From contig JAVEYW010000016.1 in the NCBI GenBank assembly GCA_034003325.1, positions 1 through 64,000 on the forward strand: 64,000 nucleotides of DNA, in the 5' to 3' direction. This DNA is from Desulfobacterales bacterium. GTDB lineage: Bacteria > Desulfobacterota > Desulfobacteria > Desulfobacterales > JAFDDL01. The notes beneath the pieces were generated by a model that worked only from the letters and a program-made list of their open reading frames with translations, did not search any database and was not told the DNA's origin. Shown here in pieces: positions 45,520-54,492 of the stretch; the first letter of the stretch is position 1, and every line of letters begins with the position of its first letter. Made by a program: the position numbers and the translations under genes.

Positions 45520-46019
45520 CAGTTCGATCTTTCCATTCGAAGTTGGCCCGCGATGGCGGCGGAAATCTTGATGCGCTGATCGCGGGCTTGCGCCAGGGTG
45601 ATGCTCATCAGCGTTTGCGCACCCGTGGGGCTGAAAATAATTTGGTCCTGCGTAGCGGCAATAATCCGGACACCCGGAAAATAGGCGTCGTTTTGCGGGT
45701 CCGAAAATCGCCCCTCTCGGGCTTCCGAATGCCATGCCGTGGATTGACTGGAACGATCCCCGGATTCAAGCCGGTACGTATTTTCATGAACGTCAAATAT
45801 GATCCGGTGTTGTCGGTTGGTGGCAGCGGCTCTCATTTTCGCGTAAAGCATATCGCAAACAAGCCGCTGCGCGGCATGCTTGAGCCGGTAGCGGGGCAAC
45901 GTCGTGTGAAAAAACCACGGCAAGACCACTGCGCTCAGGCTTGCCAGAACGGCCAGCGCAATGATCAATTCCAGCATCGTCATGGCGAGCTGGTCGTTTT
46001 TTTTCAGAATTGCGCGCAT
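45519..46019 (-). CDS. GspH-like pseudopilin (cassette 3)
   Basis: A 166-residue prepilin whose cleavage site is unusual: LAMTMLELIIALAVLA, with Ala at -1 and Met at +1. The rest, LVCDMLYAKMRAAATNRQHRIIFD, fits GspH/FimT. It begins the third set of pseudopilins, 32 bp after the DUF4124-like gene. Confidence 0.75.
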   Translation of the reverse strand: MRAILKKNDQLAMTMLELIIALAVLASLSAVVLPWFFHTTLPRYRLKHAAQRLVCDMLYAKMRAAATNRQHRIIFDVHENTYRLESGDRSSQSTAWHSEAREGRFSDPQNDAYFPGVRIIAATQDQIIFSPTGAQTLMSITLAQARDQRIKISAAIAGQLRMERSN

Positions 46020-46051
46020 AATCGACAGATTTGCTGCCGTTTACAACTTCA

Positions 46052-46546
46052 TCAGGGGTTAAGTTCAGATAAACACTTCAGCTCTTCCGCAAGATACCGC
46101 TTTTTTCGCATCAGATTTCTTCGCAACCGCTCGTCATGAGATCGTTTCGCCAGATGTCGTTCCATTTCGCCGATTTCTATTTTTCTGCTGCTTATTCGCT
46201 CCCGCAACCGATCGGTCGGGGATGGAAGGGATGCATCGCGGACGCCGGCCATTCCGCCCGTTGATAATCTTACGCCGGCAGAACCATTTTTAGCAGCATT
46301 TTCAGGGGACGGCACGTCACCCCGTTCCTCCTTGATTAGAAGAACAGGGTATGAATTCGATTCCTTCGGGGCAGACACATTGCTGTAAAAAGCCTCCCCT
46401 CGGTCATTTTCCCATCGATAGATGTGTTGGCAAAGCGCCGGCCGGCAATCAATCATCACGCTGACAAAAAAGAGCCACGCACTTGCGGCACGGCACCCCG
46501 CGGCAATACGGGTGATTGATCGGCAACCCTTATTATTTTTTCCCAT
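46052..46546 (-). CDS. exported DUF4124-like protein
   Basis: A 164-residue protein with a signal-type segment (residues 18-35) ending near RPALCQ. The mature N-terminus HIYRWENDRGEAFYSNVS matches the DUF4124 pattern. The C-terminal half is a charged helix (RERISSRKIEIGEMERHL), likely coiled coil. Function unknown. It overlaps the LysM membrane-protein gene by 14 bp and precedes cassette 3. Confidence 0.6.
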   Translation of the reverse strand: MGKNNKGCRSITRIAAGCRAASAWLFFVSVMIDCRPALCQHIYRWENDRGEAFYSNVSAPKESNSYPVLLIKEERGDVPSPENAAKNGSAGVRLSTGGMAGVRDASLPSPTDRLRERISSRKIEIGEMERHLAKRSHDERLRRNLMRKKRYLAEELKCLSELNP

Positions 46547-47216
46547 TGCCTATTTTAACCACCAGTTTCTGACCGGGCTGAATGGCGTCATTTTCGGAAA
46601 GCTTGTTTAAACGCCGCAATTCATCCACCGTCGAATTATAGCGTCTGCTGATACTATACAGGGTTTCCTTGGCGCTAACGACATGATAAACGGGCTTGCT
46701 TACGGGCGCGGGACGCTTCTCTGCGCGAACCGGCGCAGGCGCAGGGGCGTCCTTTTTCACGGGCTGCGACGATACCTTTTTCAGCTCCGCCAAATCCCGG
46801 GCCAATTTATCCGTCATCATGGTAATGGACGCCTCCATATGCTCAAACCGATCCGCATACCGTTCAGAGATCGCCACTTGCTTTTCAAGTTTACCCACCA
46901 CCCCGTTAATTTCCGGAATCGTCGCCATTTGCTCTTCCAGTCTCGCCAGTCGCTCTTCTAAAAGCGCAAACTTGGGTTCGGTTTCATCCGTTGCGTCCTT
47001 TCGGCTGAAGACAAGAAATATCAGAATGAAAAGGAGCAACAACGCGCCAATGACGATAAAAGGGGTTTCCGCACGGCTGAAAAACTTTTGAGAAACAGAG
47101 CGATTACGCCGCTTCGACGATTCGTAAGGGTTGGGTTCAAAATAATTTTCTTCCTCATCGGGTCGCATCATGCCGGGTTCATCATTAAATTCTTTATTAA
47201 ATTCCTTGTCGATCAT
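46533..47216 (-). CDS. membrane-anchored coiled-coil LysM protein
   Basis: A 227-residue protein with a short cytoplasmic N-terminus, one membrane helix (FIVIGALLLLFILIFLVF), a coiled coil at about 80-145 (LEERLARLEEQMA), a Pro/Ala-rich linker and a C-terminal LysM domain (YHVVSAKETLYSISRRYN). The architecture suits a protein linking the inner membrane to peptidoglycan, as pilus-associated proteins such as FimV do. It heads the transcription unit of cassette 3. Confidence 0.75.
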   Translation of the reverse strand: MIDKEFNKEFNDEPGMMRPDEEENYFEPNPYESSKRRNRSVSQKFFSRAETPFIVIGALLLLFILIFLVFSRKDATDETEPKFALLEERLARLEEQMATIPEINGVVGKLEKQVAISERYADRFEHMEASITMMTDKLARDLAELKKVSSQPVKKDAPAPAPVRAEKRPAPVSKPVYHVVSAKETLYSISRRYNSTVDELRRLNKLSENDAIQPGQKLVVKIGNGKK

Positions 47217-47477
47217 CTTATTCTTTCCCGATTAAGTGGCTTATAACACACTGCCTGCGTCTCAGTAACACGAAGGGCCGGCAAGACCGCACATCAATTT
47301 TTGATGGAAAGGCGAATCTTCGCCTGTGACTATATGGAGCGAACGCAATCAACTGGGGCGTGAAAATGTGTCTGGTTAATAAAATCAAAACCATATTCGT
47401 CATGGGTGTTTTTTCGAATCAGTCGTTTTTCCTATATAGTAACTCTTATAAAAAAGAAAGGGGAAAAATAAAAAGGC

Positions 47478-48392
47478 TTATGGTAAACCCTTTTTTCCGA
47501 AAAACGCATCGAATTCCTTCCAAAAACAGGCCCGAATCGCATCGGTTTCGCATAAAATTTCATGCCGGGCACCCGGCAGAATTGTAAACCGGCAATTCGG
47601 CAGGCGTAACGAAATCAAGCGTTGCGCAGACAGGGAAACAATTCGGTCCTTCTGCGCACAGATCATTAACAAGGGCGTTTGTATACGCTCCGCCTCCCCT
47701 TTTCGCTTCAACCGGTCAATAGATCGAAACGTGGCTGCCAGCCATGCCCAGGTGACGCTGCCAACAGTCAGGTGAGGGTTCTGCCTCATAATATCCTGCG
47801 CCGCCCAAAAGCGCCGGGCATCCGAAGTCAGCGGGTTGTTTTTAAAACGCACCCGTTTTTCGGAATATCCCCCGGCGCCGAAGCAAACCTGTTCGGCGAA
47901 ACCACCCTGAATGGCAAAGCGGGTGATTACTCTCGCCACAGACGCCGGCAACGGGGAGGTGTGGATATCGATCATCGGGGATATAAGCGCCGCTTTACTA
48001 AAGGCATCGGGCTGCGCACGAAAAAATCTTAGCGCGATATGCCCCCCCATGGAGTGAGCCAGAAGAAAGAGGGGCCGATGACCTCGGGGATGAAGGATCT
48101 TCCGATAAAAAACCGACAAATCGGCAAGATAATCTTCATAACAGGCTACATACCCCTTGTGGGGGTCTGGAAGCTGGCGTAAAGATCCGCCCTGCCCCCG
48201 CCAATCCAGGCTGTAAACATCAAACCCGCGTTCGTTCAATTCCCCGACGGTTTCCAAATGCTTCTCCATAAACTCGGCACGGCCGTTTAAAAGCAACAGG
48301 GTTCCCCGGCGCCGCTCGGTTTCGGACGGCCAAAATCCATAACGCAGGGTCATATCGGGAGTCGTTTGAATGGTGGCAAAGGGTGAATTCAT
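47478..48392 (-). CDS. alpha/beta hydrolase, lysophospholipase-like
   Basis: A 304-residue alpha/beta hydrolase of the Hydrolase_4/PldB type. The oxyanion region is LLLLNGRAEFMEKH; the nucleophile motif is LAHSMGGH; the acid and His are in ICAQKDRIVS and LPGARHEI. Such enzymes cleave lysophospholipids or monoacylglycerols. The start at 48392 (MNSPFATIQ) is the best fit to family, though longer starts at 48458 or 48446 cannot be excluded. A 261-base gap separates it from the LysM gene. Confidence 0.85.
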   Translation of the reverse strand: MNSPFATIQTTPDMTLRYGFWPSETERRRGTLLLLNGRAEFMEKHLETVGELNERGFDVYSLDWRGQGGSLRQLPDPHKGYVACYEDYLADLSVFYRKILHPRGHRPLFLLAHSMGGHIALRFFRAQPDAFSKAALISPMIDIHTSPLPASVARVITRFAIQGGFAEQVCFGAGGYSEKRVRFKNNPLTSDARRFWAAQDIMRQNPHLTVGSVTWAWLAATFRSIDRLKRKGEAERIQTPLLMICAQKDRIVSLSAQRLISLRLPNCRFTILPGARHEILCETDAIRACFWKEFDAFFGKKGLP

Positions 48393-48624
48393 TGTGATCA
48401 AAGTCTCTTGTTGCAAGTGAACAGGGAATAAGCGCTTTTCGCCCATCCCGTCAAGCAAAAAGCCTTGGCTTGCTTGCCCGTTCGCATTTCACTTTTTTTA
48501 TGAAGCCCGCTTGACCGGACCGATACGTTACCGTATGGTTCAGGCAATCGTCATACCTTGTCGCGCACCTGAAATATGCCACCAGGTGACAGGGCTTTGA
48601 ACCATTTACCGCGGATGCAATGAC

Positions 48625-48879
48625 ATGGGAATCCACTCTCACACTTTTGTAGAGGAATATGCCGGCCTGGTTGGATTTGGACTGGACCGGCAAACCGATG
48701 AAAACACGGTGATTTATTATCTGCAAAAATTCAGCGACGATGCGCTGATCAAGCACCTGATTCCTAAATTGCCGAATCGTGCCCTGGAAGATATTTTCAA
48801 CCTGATCAACCGAATGCTCAAAGAAAATCTCTCGGAATCCGAATACCACCGGTTCTTTCTAAAGGATGGCATCGAATGA
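48625..48879 (+). CDS. small uncharacterised protein
   Basis: An 84-residue soluble, mostly helical and acidic protein (YYLQKFSDDALIKHLIPKLPNRALEDIFNLI). I cannot name a family. It has no signal peptide or metal motif. Its length and codon use look genuine. It is divergent from the hydrolase and lies 92 bp upstream of the M29 aminopeptidase. Confidence 0.6.
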   Translation: MGIHSHTFVEEYAGLVGFGLDRQTDENTVIYYLQKFSDDALIKHLIPKLPNRALEDIFNLINRMLKENLSESEYHRFFLKDGIE

Positions 48880-48971
48880 TTCAGAAATTGATGATAGTTT
48901 ATCCATTCGAAAGCGGCAGCTGGCCGAGCGATGGGATTCTCAAATAGGTACATACTAATGGAGGACAATCC

Positions 48972-50168
48972 ATGCTGACGGAAAAACAACTTCAGCGTTA
49001 TGCGGACGTTTTGCTGTGGGGGCTTCACACCGCCCGTAATGGCCGAATCAAAAAAAATGAGGTCGTTTTAATCCGGTATGATATGCCGGCGATTCGGCTG
49101 GCCGAAATTTTGTACGCCAAGCTGCTTGAAATGGGAATTCATCCGATTCAGCGGGCGGGCTTAACGCCGGTTATGGAAAAGCAGTTCTACACATCGGCCA
49201 ATTCAAAGCAACTCGTCTTTCGCGTACCCGGCGATGATGCCTTGTACCAACATCTCAACGGCAGCATTTTTCTCCATGCCCCGGTGTCTATCACGCACCT
49301 TGCGGATACGGATCCGTCAAAAATCGCGAAAGCAACCGTCGCTAAGAAATACCTGAGGGACATTTTAGACAGCCGCGAGGAAAAGGGGCTTTTCAGTTGG
49401 ACCTTGTGTACGCTGCCCACAGCGGAACTATCCCGTCAGGCGGGCATGGGCATAAAAGCCTACGGCGCTCAAATCGCAAAAGCGTGCTTTCTGGACCGGA
49501 AAGACCCTGTCCATCACTGGCGCGAAATTCATCGCGCGGCCGGCGAAATAAAAGATCGGCTCAACCGGCTGGCCATCGACCATTTCCATATCGAGTCAAG
49601 CGATGTCGATTTAACGGTCACTCCCGGCGCGAAAAGAAAATGGCTCGGCATTTCAGGGCATAACATACCGAGTTTTGAGCTTTTTCTTTCACCCGATTGG
49701 CACGGCACGCACGGCCGCTACTACGCGGACCAACCCTCTTATCGCAGCGGAAACTATGTCCGGGGGGTCCGGCTTGAATTTGCCAATGGAAAAGCCGTCT
49801 CCGTCCGCGCCGAGGTGGGTGAGGCGTTCGTCAACCATCAGCTCTCCATGGACAGCGGCGCGTGCCGAATTGGCGAATTCTCATTGACCGATAAACGCTT
49901 TTCCCGAATCAATGCCTTTATGGCAAACACCCTTTATGACGAAAATTACGGTGGGAAATTCGGGAATTGCCATATTGCGCTCGGTGCGTCCTATTCTGAC
50001 TCATTTAACGGCGCCCCCGCCTCTCTTACGCCCGAACTGAAGAAAAAATTGGGTTTCAACCACTCGGCACTTCACTGGGATCTTGTCAATACACAACCCA
50101 AACGCGTCACCGCCCATTTGAAATCAGGTGGCAGAACCGTTATTTACGAAAATGGTCTATTTCTTTAA
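48972..50168 (+). CDS. M29-family metal aminopeptidase
   Basis: A 398-residue protein of the M29 (aminopeptidase T/AmpS) family. Metal-ligand regions are visible: CRIGEFSLT near residue 300, NCHIALGASY near 337 and HWDLV near 375. The upstream site is GGAGGACAATCC. The gene ends in a 4-bp overlap with the convergent small protein gene at 50165. Confidence 0.85.
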   Translation: MLTEKQLQRYADVLLWGLHTARNGRIKKNEVVLIRYDMPAIRLAEILYAKLLEMGIHPIQRAGLTPVMEKQFYTSANSKQLVFRVPGDDALYQHLNGSIFLHAPVSITHLADTDPSKIAKATVAKKYLRDILDSREEKGLFSWTLCTLPTAELSRQAGMGIKAYGAQIAKACFLDRKDPVHHWREIHRAAGEIKDRLNRLAIDHFHIESSDVDLTVTPGAKRKWLGISGHNIPSFELFLSPDWHGTHGRYYADQPSYRSGNYVRGVRLEFANGKAVSVRAEVGEAFVNHQLSMDSGACRIGEFSLTDKRFSRINAFMANTLYDENYGGKFGNCHIALGASYSDSFNGAPASLTPELKKKLGFNHSALHWDLVNTQPKRVTAHLKSGGRTVIYENGLFL

Positions 50169-50365
50169 GCGCCCGAACGGCCATCATCACACGGCTCTAT
50201 GGATTCGGCCAACCTGGCGTGTTCGGCCGTGGTGGACAATTCACATACCGGCAGGGGCAGCACCGTCATCTGCCGGCCGCAACATTTCGGGGGAGAGTCT
50301 TTCGAATCGGCAAGCACTTTCCGGCTGCCGCAATTTTCACAGGTAAAGGTCTTCGAGTTGTTCAT
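50165..50365 (-). CDS. desulforedoxin-like mini metalloprotein
   Basis: A 66-residue protein with TCENCGS at the N-terminus and PPKCCGRQM at about residues 26-34. This CxxC ... CCG arrangement and spacing resemble desulforedoxin (CxxC ... CCGEDM), the small Fe(Cys)4 domain also found at the N-terminus of desulfoferrodoxin. The rest has no named domain. The start at 50365 has AGGAGG five bases upstream; an open frame extending further upstream only covers repeat copy F. Confidence 0.65.
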   Translation of the reverse strand: MNNSKTFTCENCGSRKVLADSKDSPPKCCGRQMTVLPLPVCELSTTAEHARLAESIEPCDDGRSGA

Positions 50366-50670
50366 GGCATCCTCCTTTTTGCGGGTAAATCGGGCACTGC
50401 ATTCCTTATTGATTAAACCCCGTATCAGCAACATGCACGCTTTTGCGTGTATATTCGCCGAAGGTGAAAGATTGCTTTTATGCATCCCAGCATTCCAGCA
50501 TCCGGCTTTGCCGGATTAGGAGACACCCGCTTATTTCCTTTTAACTTAGCCTATGGTAATCAACACCGTCGACATAATCAAGGAACAGCGGGAAATATTA
50601 ATTGCGTATTTTACCCATCTTCAGTAGAAAGTGGCGTTTTTTTGCCCAATGATATGAACAGGAGCTCGGC
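50366..50670. other. intergenic region with repeat copy F
   Basis: About 305 bases containing the minus-strand repeat copy F and the upstream region of the epimerase gene. No other gene is apparent. AACAGGAG precedes the epimerase start. Confidence 0.5.
50413..50520 (-). repeat. dispersed repeat, copy F
   Basis: On the minus strand it reads CCTAATCCGGCAAAGCCGG, then a spacer, then ATACACGC-AAAA-GCGTGCAT and TGATACGGGG. It closely matches copy E in both hairpins. Being in the opposite orientation shows the family is mobile or was copied in both directions. Confidence 0.8.
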
Positions 50671-51645
50671 ATGCGTGTTTTAATCACCGGCGGCGCCGGA
50701 TTTATCGGATCACACCTCACAGAAGCATACTTGAAAAACGGGGACACGGTGTATATCGTTGATAATCTGTCAACCGGCGCCCTGAATAATATAAAATTGT
50801 TTCAGAAAGATGTACGATATAAAAACCGGCTTCACATGTACACGGACACCATTTTTAACTACGATCTGATGCTGGAGTTAGTAGGGACTTGCGATGTTGT
50901 CTTTCACTTGGCCGCTGCGGTCGGCGTTCGCTACATACTTGACAACCCACTTGAATCCATCAAAGTCAATATTCATGGAACGGAAAACGTACTTGAGCTC
51001 TGCGCCAAATTTAAAAAAAAGGTATTGATCGCTTCCTCATCGGAGGTCTACGGAAAGCATACGCATGCGCCCTTGGTCGAAACCGATAATATTATTTATG
51101 GGCCGTCTACCAAATTCCGGTGGAGCTATGCAGCCTCAAAATTAATCGATGAATTTACGGCGCTGGCCTATTATCGCACCAAGGGACTCGAAGTGGTCAT
51201 CGCCCGCCTGTTCAATACGGTAGGGCCCCGCCAAACCGGCGCATACGGGATGGTGTTGCCCAGATTCGTCAGCCAGGCGCTTAAAAACGAGCCGCTCCAA
51301 GTGTATGGCGACGGCACACAAACTCGCACCTTCACGTACGTCAAAGACGTGGTTCAGGCACTCATATCGCTTATGGATTCGAACCACACGGCCGGAGAAG
51401 TGTTTAATATCGGAGGGGATGAAGAAACCACCATTTTACAGTTGGCTGAAAAAACTATCGCGGCGGCGCAATCCGAGTCGATTATAAAGATTATCCCTTA
51501 TGATGAGGTGTTCGAAAAAGATTTTGAGGATATGCAGCGGCGGGTGCCGGGCATCGATAAAATACGGAAAGCCGTTGGATTTGAGCCCAAAACGGACCTG
51601 GATACGATTCTAAACCAGGTGATCAATTATGCCCGGCAGAATTAG
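50671..51645 (+). CDS. NAD-dependent epimerase/dehydratase (sugar nucleotide)
   Basis: A 324-residue extended SDR protein. The Rossmann motif is GGAGFIGSH at residues 7-15; the catalytic pair is in WSYAASKLIDE (Tyr-x3-Lys near 152-156). ARLFNTVGPRQTGAYGMV resembles UDP-glucose 4-epimerase and UDP-xylose synthase. The exact substrate is not clear. The gene overlaps the convergent CheY-like gene by 23 bp at the 3' ends. Confidence 0.88.
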   Translation: MRVLITGGAGFIGSHLTEAYLKNGDTVYIVDNLSTGALNNIKLFQKDVRYKNRLHMYTDTIFNYDLMLELVGTCDVVFHLAAAVGVRYILDNPLESIKVNIHGTENVLELCAKFKKKVLIASSSEVYGKHTHAPLVETDNIIYGPSTKFRWSYAASKLIDEFTALAYYRTKGLEVVIARLFNTVGPRQTGAYGMVLPRFVSQALKNEPLQVYGDGTQTRTFTYVKDVVQALISLMDSNHTAGEVFNIGGDEETTILQLAEKTIAAAQSESIIKIIPYDEVFEKDFEDMQRRVPGIDKIRKAVGFEPKTDLDTILNQVINYARQN

Positions 51646-52000
51646 GTCCTACGCCTTCCGGGAAAACCCGCCGAAGATGCGCCAAAAGTTCATATATGGA
51701 AAAGGGTTTGGGGAGTATCAAATCAAAATCATGCGTCCCCAAAAGTGCAGGGGTTCCGGACATGGCGATAACGGGGGTCTTTTTTTTATCCGACCTGCGA
51801 ATATGGTTAACAACCTCGACACCACCAAATCGGGGCATCATCACATCCGTCAAAACGACATCAATATGGAATTGATCAAACAGCGCAACGCCTTGCTCAC
51901 CACCTACCGCAACCAGCACCTCAAAGCCAAAACGGGTCAATGCCCGATGCAGCATGTCGGTAATGGCTTTCTCATCATCAATAACTAGAACAGTACCCAC
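51623..52000 (-). CDS. single-domain response regulator (CheY-like)
   Basis: A 125-residue stand-alone receiver with VIDDE at residues 6-10, phospho-acceptor Asp52 in VVLTDVMMP, Ser/Thr in IAMSGTP and Lys in ILPKPFS. It has no output domain. The start codon is GTG. A candidate promoter lies upstream (TTGACA at 52090-52095 on the minus strand). No kinase gene is adjacent, so the partner is unknown. Confidence 0.88.
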   Translation of the reverse strand: MGTVLVIDDEKAITDMLHRALTRFGFEVLVAVGGEQGVALFDQFHIDVVLTDVMMPRFGGVEVVNHIRRSDKKKTPVIAMSGTPALLGTHDFDLILPKPFSIYELLAHLRRVFPEGVGPNSAGHN

Positions 52001-52072
52001 AATCAGACCACAACAGCATTAGGAAAATATTAACAGCGCAGGGGACGGTTTTTTTCTCGATACAGCGGAATA

Positions 52073-52121
52073 ATACCAATTTTCCCATTTGTCAACTTAA
52101 ATTTGAGTACTTAAATTTGAG
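52073..52121 (-). promoter_or_regulatory. candidate promoter for the CheY-like gene, with tandem repeat
   Basis: On the minus strand TTGACA (52095-52090) precedes a TATTAT/TATTCC region about 14-17 bases on. Directly upstream is an exact 13-base repeat ACTTAAATTTGAG (52095-52107 and 52109-52121, plus-strand reading). The repeat could be an operator. Confidence 0.3.
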
Positions 52122-52164
52122 AATTTTTTGGAAAATTCACCACTGAAAACAGATGACCGTTTCG

Positions 52165-52662
52165 TCAAATTTTATATTTTCCAAAAGCGTCCGGAGAAAG
52201 GCTTTCTAAATATTCCGCCCACTTCTTGCCCTCCAGGCTCTTATCGGTCAGCTCGCCTTCCGGCCCCTGTATTTTCGATTTTTCGATCACCTTGTCGTCA
52301 ATATAAATCGGCGCGCTCAACCGCAGGGCGATGGCGATGGCATCACTGGGTCTTGCATCCATTTCAAATCGCGACGCATCAGAGGCAAAATGAAGGCGGG
52401 CAAAAAACGTATTGTCATGAATATCGCAGATTTCTACTTTTAACAAATCGACCTGTACCCGTTCCAGGACATTTTTAAACAGATCATGCGTCATCGGCCT
52501 ATCAAATTTGATGCTTTGCAGCACCGAGGCGATGGAGGTGGCCTCAAGGAGCCCAATCCAAATGGGGATGACCTCGCCGTCATCCTCCGTTTTAAGAAAA
52601 ATAATCGGACTGTTCGATGCCGGATCCATGGTCATGCCCGCAACACTGGCTTTATGCAGCAT
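52165..52662 (-). CDS. bifunctional nuclease (BFN) family protein
   Basis: A 165-residue protein of the BFN/DUF151 family, shown by VIPIWIGLLEATSIA, the central MTHDLFKNVL and the conserved DARPSDAIAIALRL. Plant members have DNase/RNase activity; bacterial roles are unclear. The start at 52662 has AGGAG nine bases upstream and overlaps the end of miaB by 11 bp, so it is in the miaB operon. Confidence 0.87.
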   Translation of the reverse strand: MLHKASVAGMTMDPASNSPIIFLKTEDDGEVIPIWIGLLEATSIASVLQSIKFDRPMTHDLFKNVLERVQVDLLKVEICDIHDNTFFARLHFASDASRFEMDARPSDAIAIALRLSAPIYIDDKVIEKSKIQGPEGELTDKSLEGKKWAEYLESLSPDAFGKYKI

Positions 52663-54067
52663 AGCTGTTAACTCCTTTCTTGGGGGACAATGAAAGGTCC
52701 GAACCGCAAGGTCTTCCCCACAAAGAATGAGCCATCGCCCTTTCAACTCGAACATCCACCAGAGTTCCGGTCAAGTCAAAACAAGCCGCCTTATCCTCAA
52801 CGGAAAAATTAACAATTTTATTACCGGTTGTCCGTCCGCTCCATTGCGGGGTCGATGAAATTCCCCACCCCTCAACGCCGCCATGTTGCTTGCTCGGTCC
52901 CTCGACCAGAACGCTCACGATGGAACCGACCATCGCCCGGTTCTTTTCGTCGGTAATCCGGCTTTGAAGAGCCAGCAATTCCTGAAGTCTTTCTTTTCTC
53001 TCTTCTTCGGGAAGCTTTCCTTTAAAATGGACTGCCGGCGCATGGGGTCGGTCTGAATATATAAATGCAAACACGCTGTCGTATTGAACGGTTTTAATTA
53101 AACCAAGGGTATCTTCAAAATCGGCACGCGTTTCACCGGGAAAGCCCACGATAAAATCCGACGAAACCGCGATATCCCGGCACGCGGCACGCAATTTGCG
53201 GATTTTCTCCAGATACATTTCCCGCGTGTAGCGACGGTTCATTATCTGCAAAATGCGATTTGACCCCGACTGAACCGGAAGATGAATATGATGGCACAGT
53301 TTGTCAAGCCGAGCGAACGCATCCATCAGTTCATCTGAGAGATCCTTGGGATGGCTCGTGGTAAACCGAATTCGAACAAGCCCTTTAATTTCATTGACCT
53401 GCGCCAGCAACTCGGGAAAGGAGCATAGCCCCTCTTTTTTTCCGTAACTGTTGACGTTTTGCCCGAGCAGCGTAATTTCGCCGGCGCCGGCCGCGACCAG
53501 GGATTTAATCTCCGCCAGTATTTTTTCAGGTTCCCGGCTGGTTTCACGGCCCCGGACAAAGGGGACGACACAATAGGCGCAATAATTATCACATCCCCGC
53601 ATAATGGTGACAAACCGAGACGGCCGTGCATCAAGGACGCCTCTTTTTTCCGGGGCCTGTTCCATGCACGTTTCAGCCATCTCCAGATCGACGATGCGGC
53701 ATTTTTTTTCGGCAATTTTCTGAACCATTTCCGGCAGCCGATGAATCGTCCGGGTTCCGAAAACAAGGTCAACATGAGAAACCCGACGAAGAATTTTTTC
53801 ACCCTCCTGCTGGGCAACACATCCGCCCACGCCGATAATCAGTTCGGGCTTTTTTCCCTTTAACTCCGCCAGCCGCCCCAAAAAACTAAAGGCTTTTTGT
53901 TCGGCTTTTTCCCGCACGGAACAGGTGTTGAGCAAAATGACATCCGCCGCCTCAATCGTCTCGGTCCTCTCAAACCCCACCGCACCAAGACTTTGGGCCA
54001 TCTGATCGGAATCATACACATTCATCTGGCATCCGATGGTCTGAATATATAGGTATTTTTTTTTCAT
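52652..54067 (-). CDS. miaB: tRNA-2-methylthio-N6-dimethylallyladenosine synthase MiaB
   Basis: A 471-residue radical-SAM methylthiotransferase. The N-terminal UPF0004 domain starts YIQTIGCQMNVYDS, with auxiliary-cluster cysteines (Cys13, LLNTCSVREKA, GVGGCVAQ). The radical-SAM cluster motif is RGCDNYCAYCVVPF. A TRAM domain with SIVSVLVEGPSK is at the C-terminus. It methylthiolates A37 of certain tRNAs. It overlaps the DUF4911 gene by 4 bp. Confidence 0.95.
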   Translation of the reverse strand: MKKKYLYIQTIGCQMNVYDSDQMAQSLGAVGFERTETIEAADVILLNTCSVREKAEQKAFSFLGRLAELKGKKPELIIGVGGCVAQQEGEKILRRVSHVDLVFGTRTIHRLPEMVQKIAEKKCRIVDLEMAETCMEQAPEKRGVLDARPSRFVTIMRGCDNYCAYCVVPFVRGRETSREPEKILAEIKSLVAAGAGEITLLGQNVNSYGKKEGLCSFPELLAQVNEIKGLVRIRFTTSHPKDLSDELMDAFARLDKLCHHIHLPVQSGSNRILQIMNRRYTREMYLEKIRKLRAACRDIAVSSDFIVGFPGETRADFEDTLGLIKTVQYDSVFAFIYSDRPHAPAVHFKGKLPEEERKERLQELLALQSRITDEKNRAMVGSIVSVLVEGPSKQHGGVEGWGISSTPQWSGRTTGNKIVNFSVEDKAACFDLTGTLVDVRVERAMAHSLWGRPCGSDLSLSPKKGVNSYAA

Positions 54068-54342
54068 TCACTATTTCTCAAAAGCATTTCACAACGAGTC
54101 AACAGCTCGTTTTCTTCTGCTTCTTTCATCGCCGCAATCGGCCGCATCATCGCCTCTTGTTGCATTTCTTCAATTAGCGCATCTGTCTCTGGTTCACATC
54201 CGGGCGCCACATAAAGTACCACCAATCCGTCCTTTGAATCCAACGTGCTAAGGCCTGCAATGCCGTCATAGGCTTCCAACAGGAACCGAAGCAGGTAAAT
54301 CGCCCTGCGATCCATTCGATAGTATCGTTTCAGTGTTTCCAT
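54064..54342 (-). CDS. DUF4911 domain protein
   Basis: A 92-residue protein with the pattern of DUF4911: an N-terminal RRAIYLLRFLLEAYDGIAGLSTLD and a central LVVLYVAPGCE. Function unknown. It is the first gene of the DUF4911-miaB-BFN string, with 4-bp overlap with miaB. Genes are diverging at 54342/54493, where the recJ promoter should lie. Confidence 0.7.
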   Translation of the reverse strand: METLKRYYRMDRRAIYLLRFLLEAYDGIAGLSTLDSKDGLVVLYVAPGCEPETDALIEEMQQEAMMRPIAAMKEAEENELLTRCEMLLRNSE

Positions 54343-54492
54343 GGCGTGAATAAGCGATTTGTCTCCATCTTTTTTATCAGGGTAACACCATCTTCCTTTT
54401 TATTTCAACCTAAATCCTGACCACCCGCCAAAAAGCCCACAGGGAACATTTATGATTGTCGAATTGCCTGTTTTGGGGTATATCGCGGATCT

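Noticed and set aside
45520-45735. 72-codon N-terminal extension of the third PilV-like protein
   Set aside because: It lies inside the GspH-like gene in another frame; the prepilin leader begins just after 45519.
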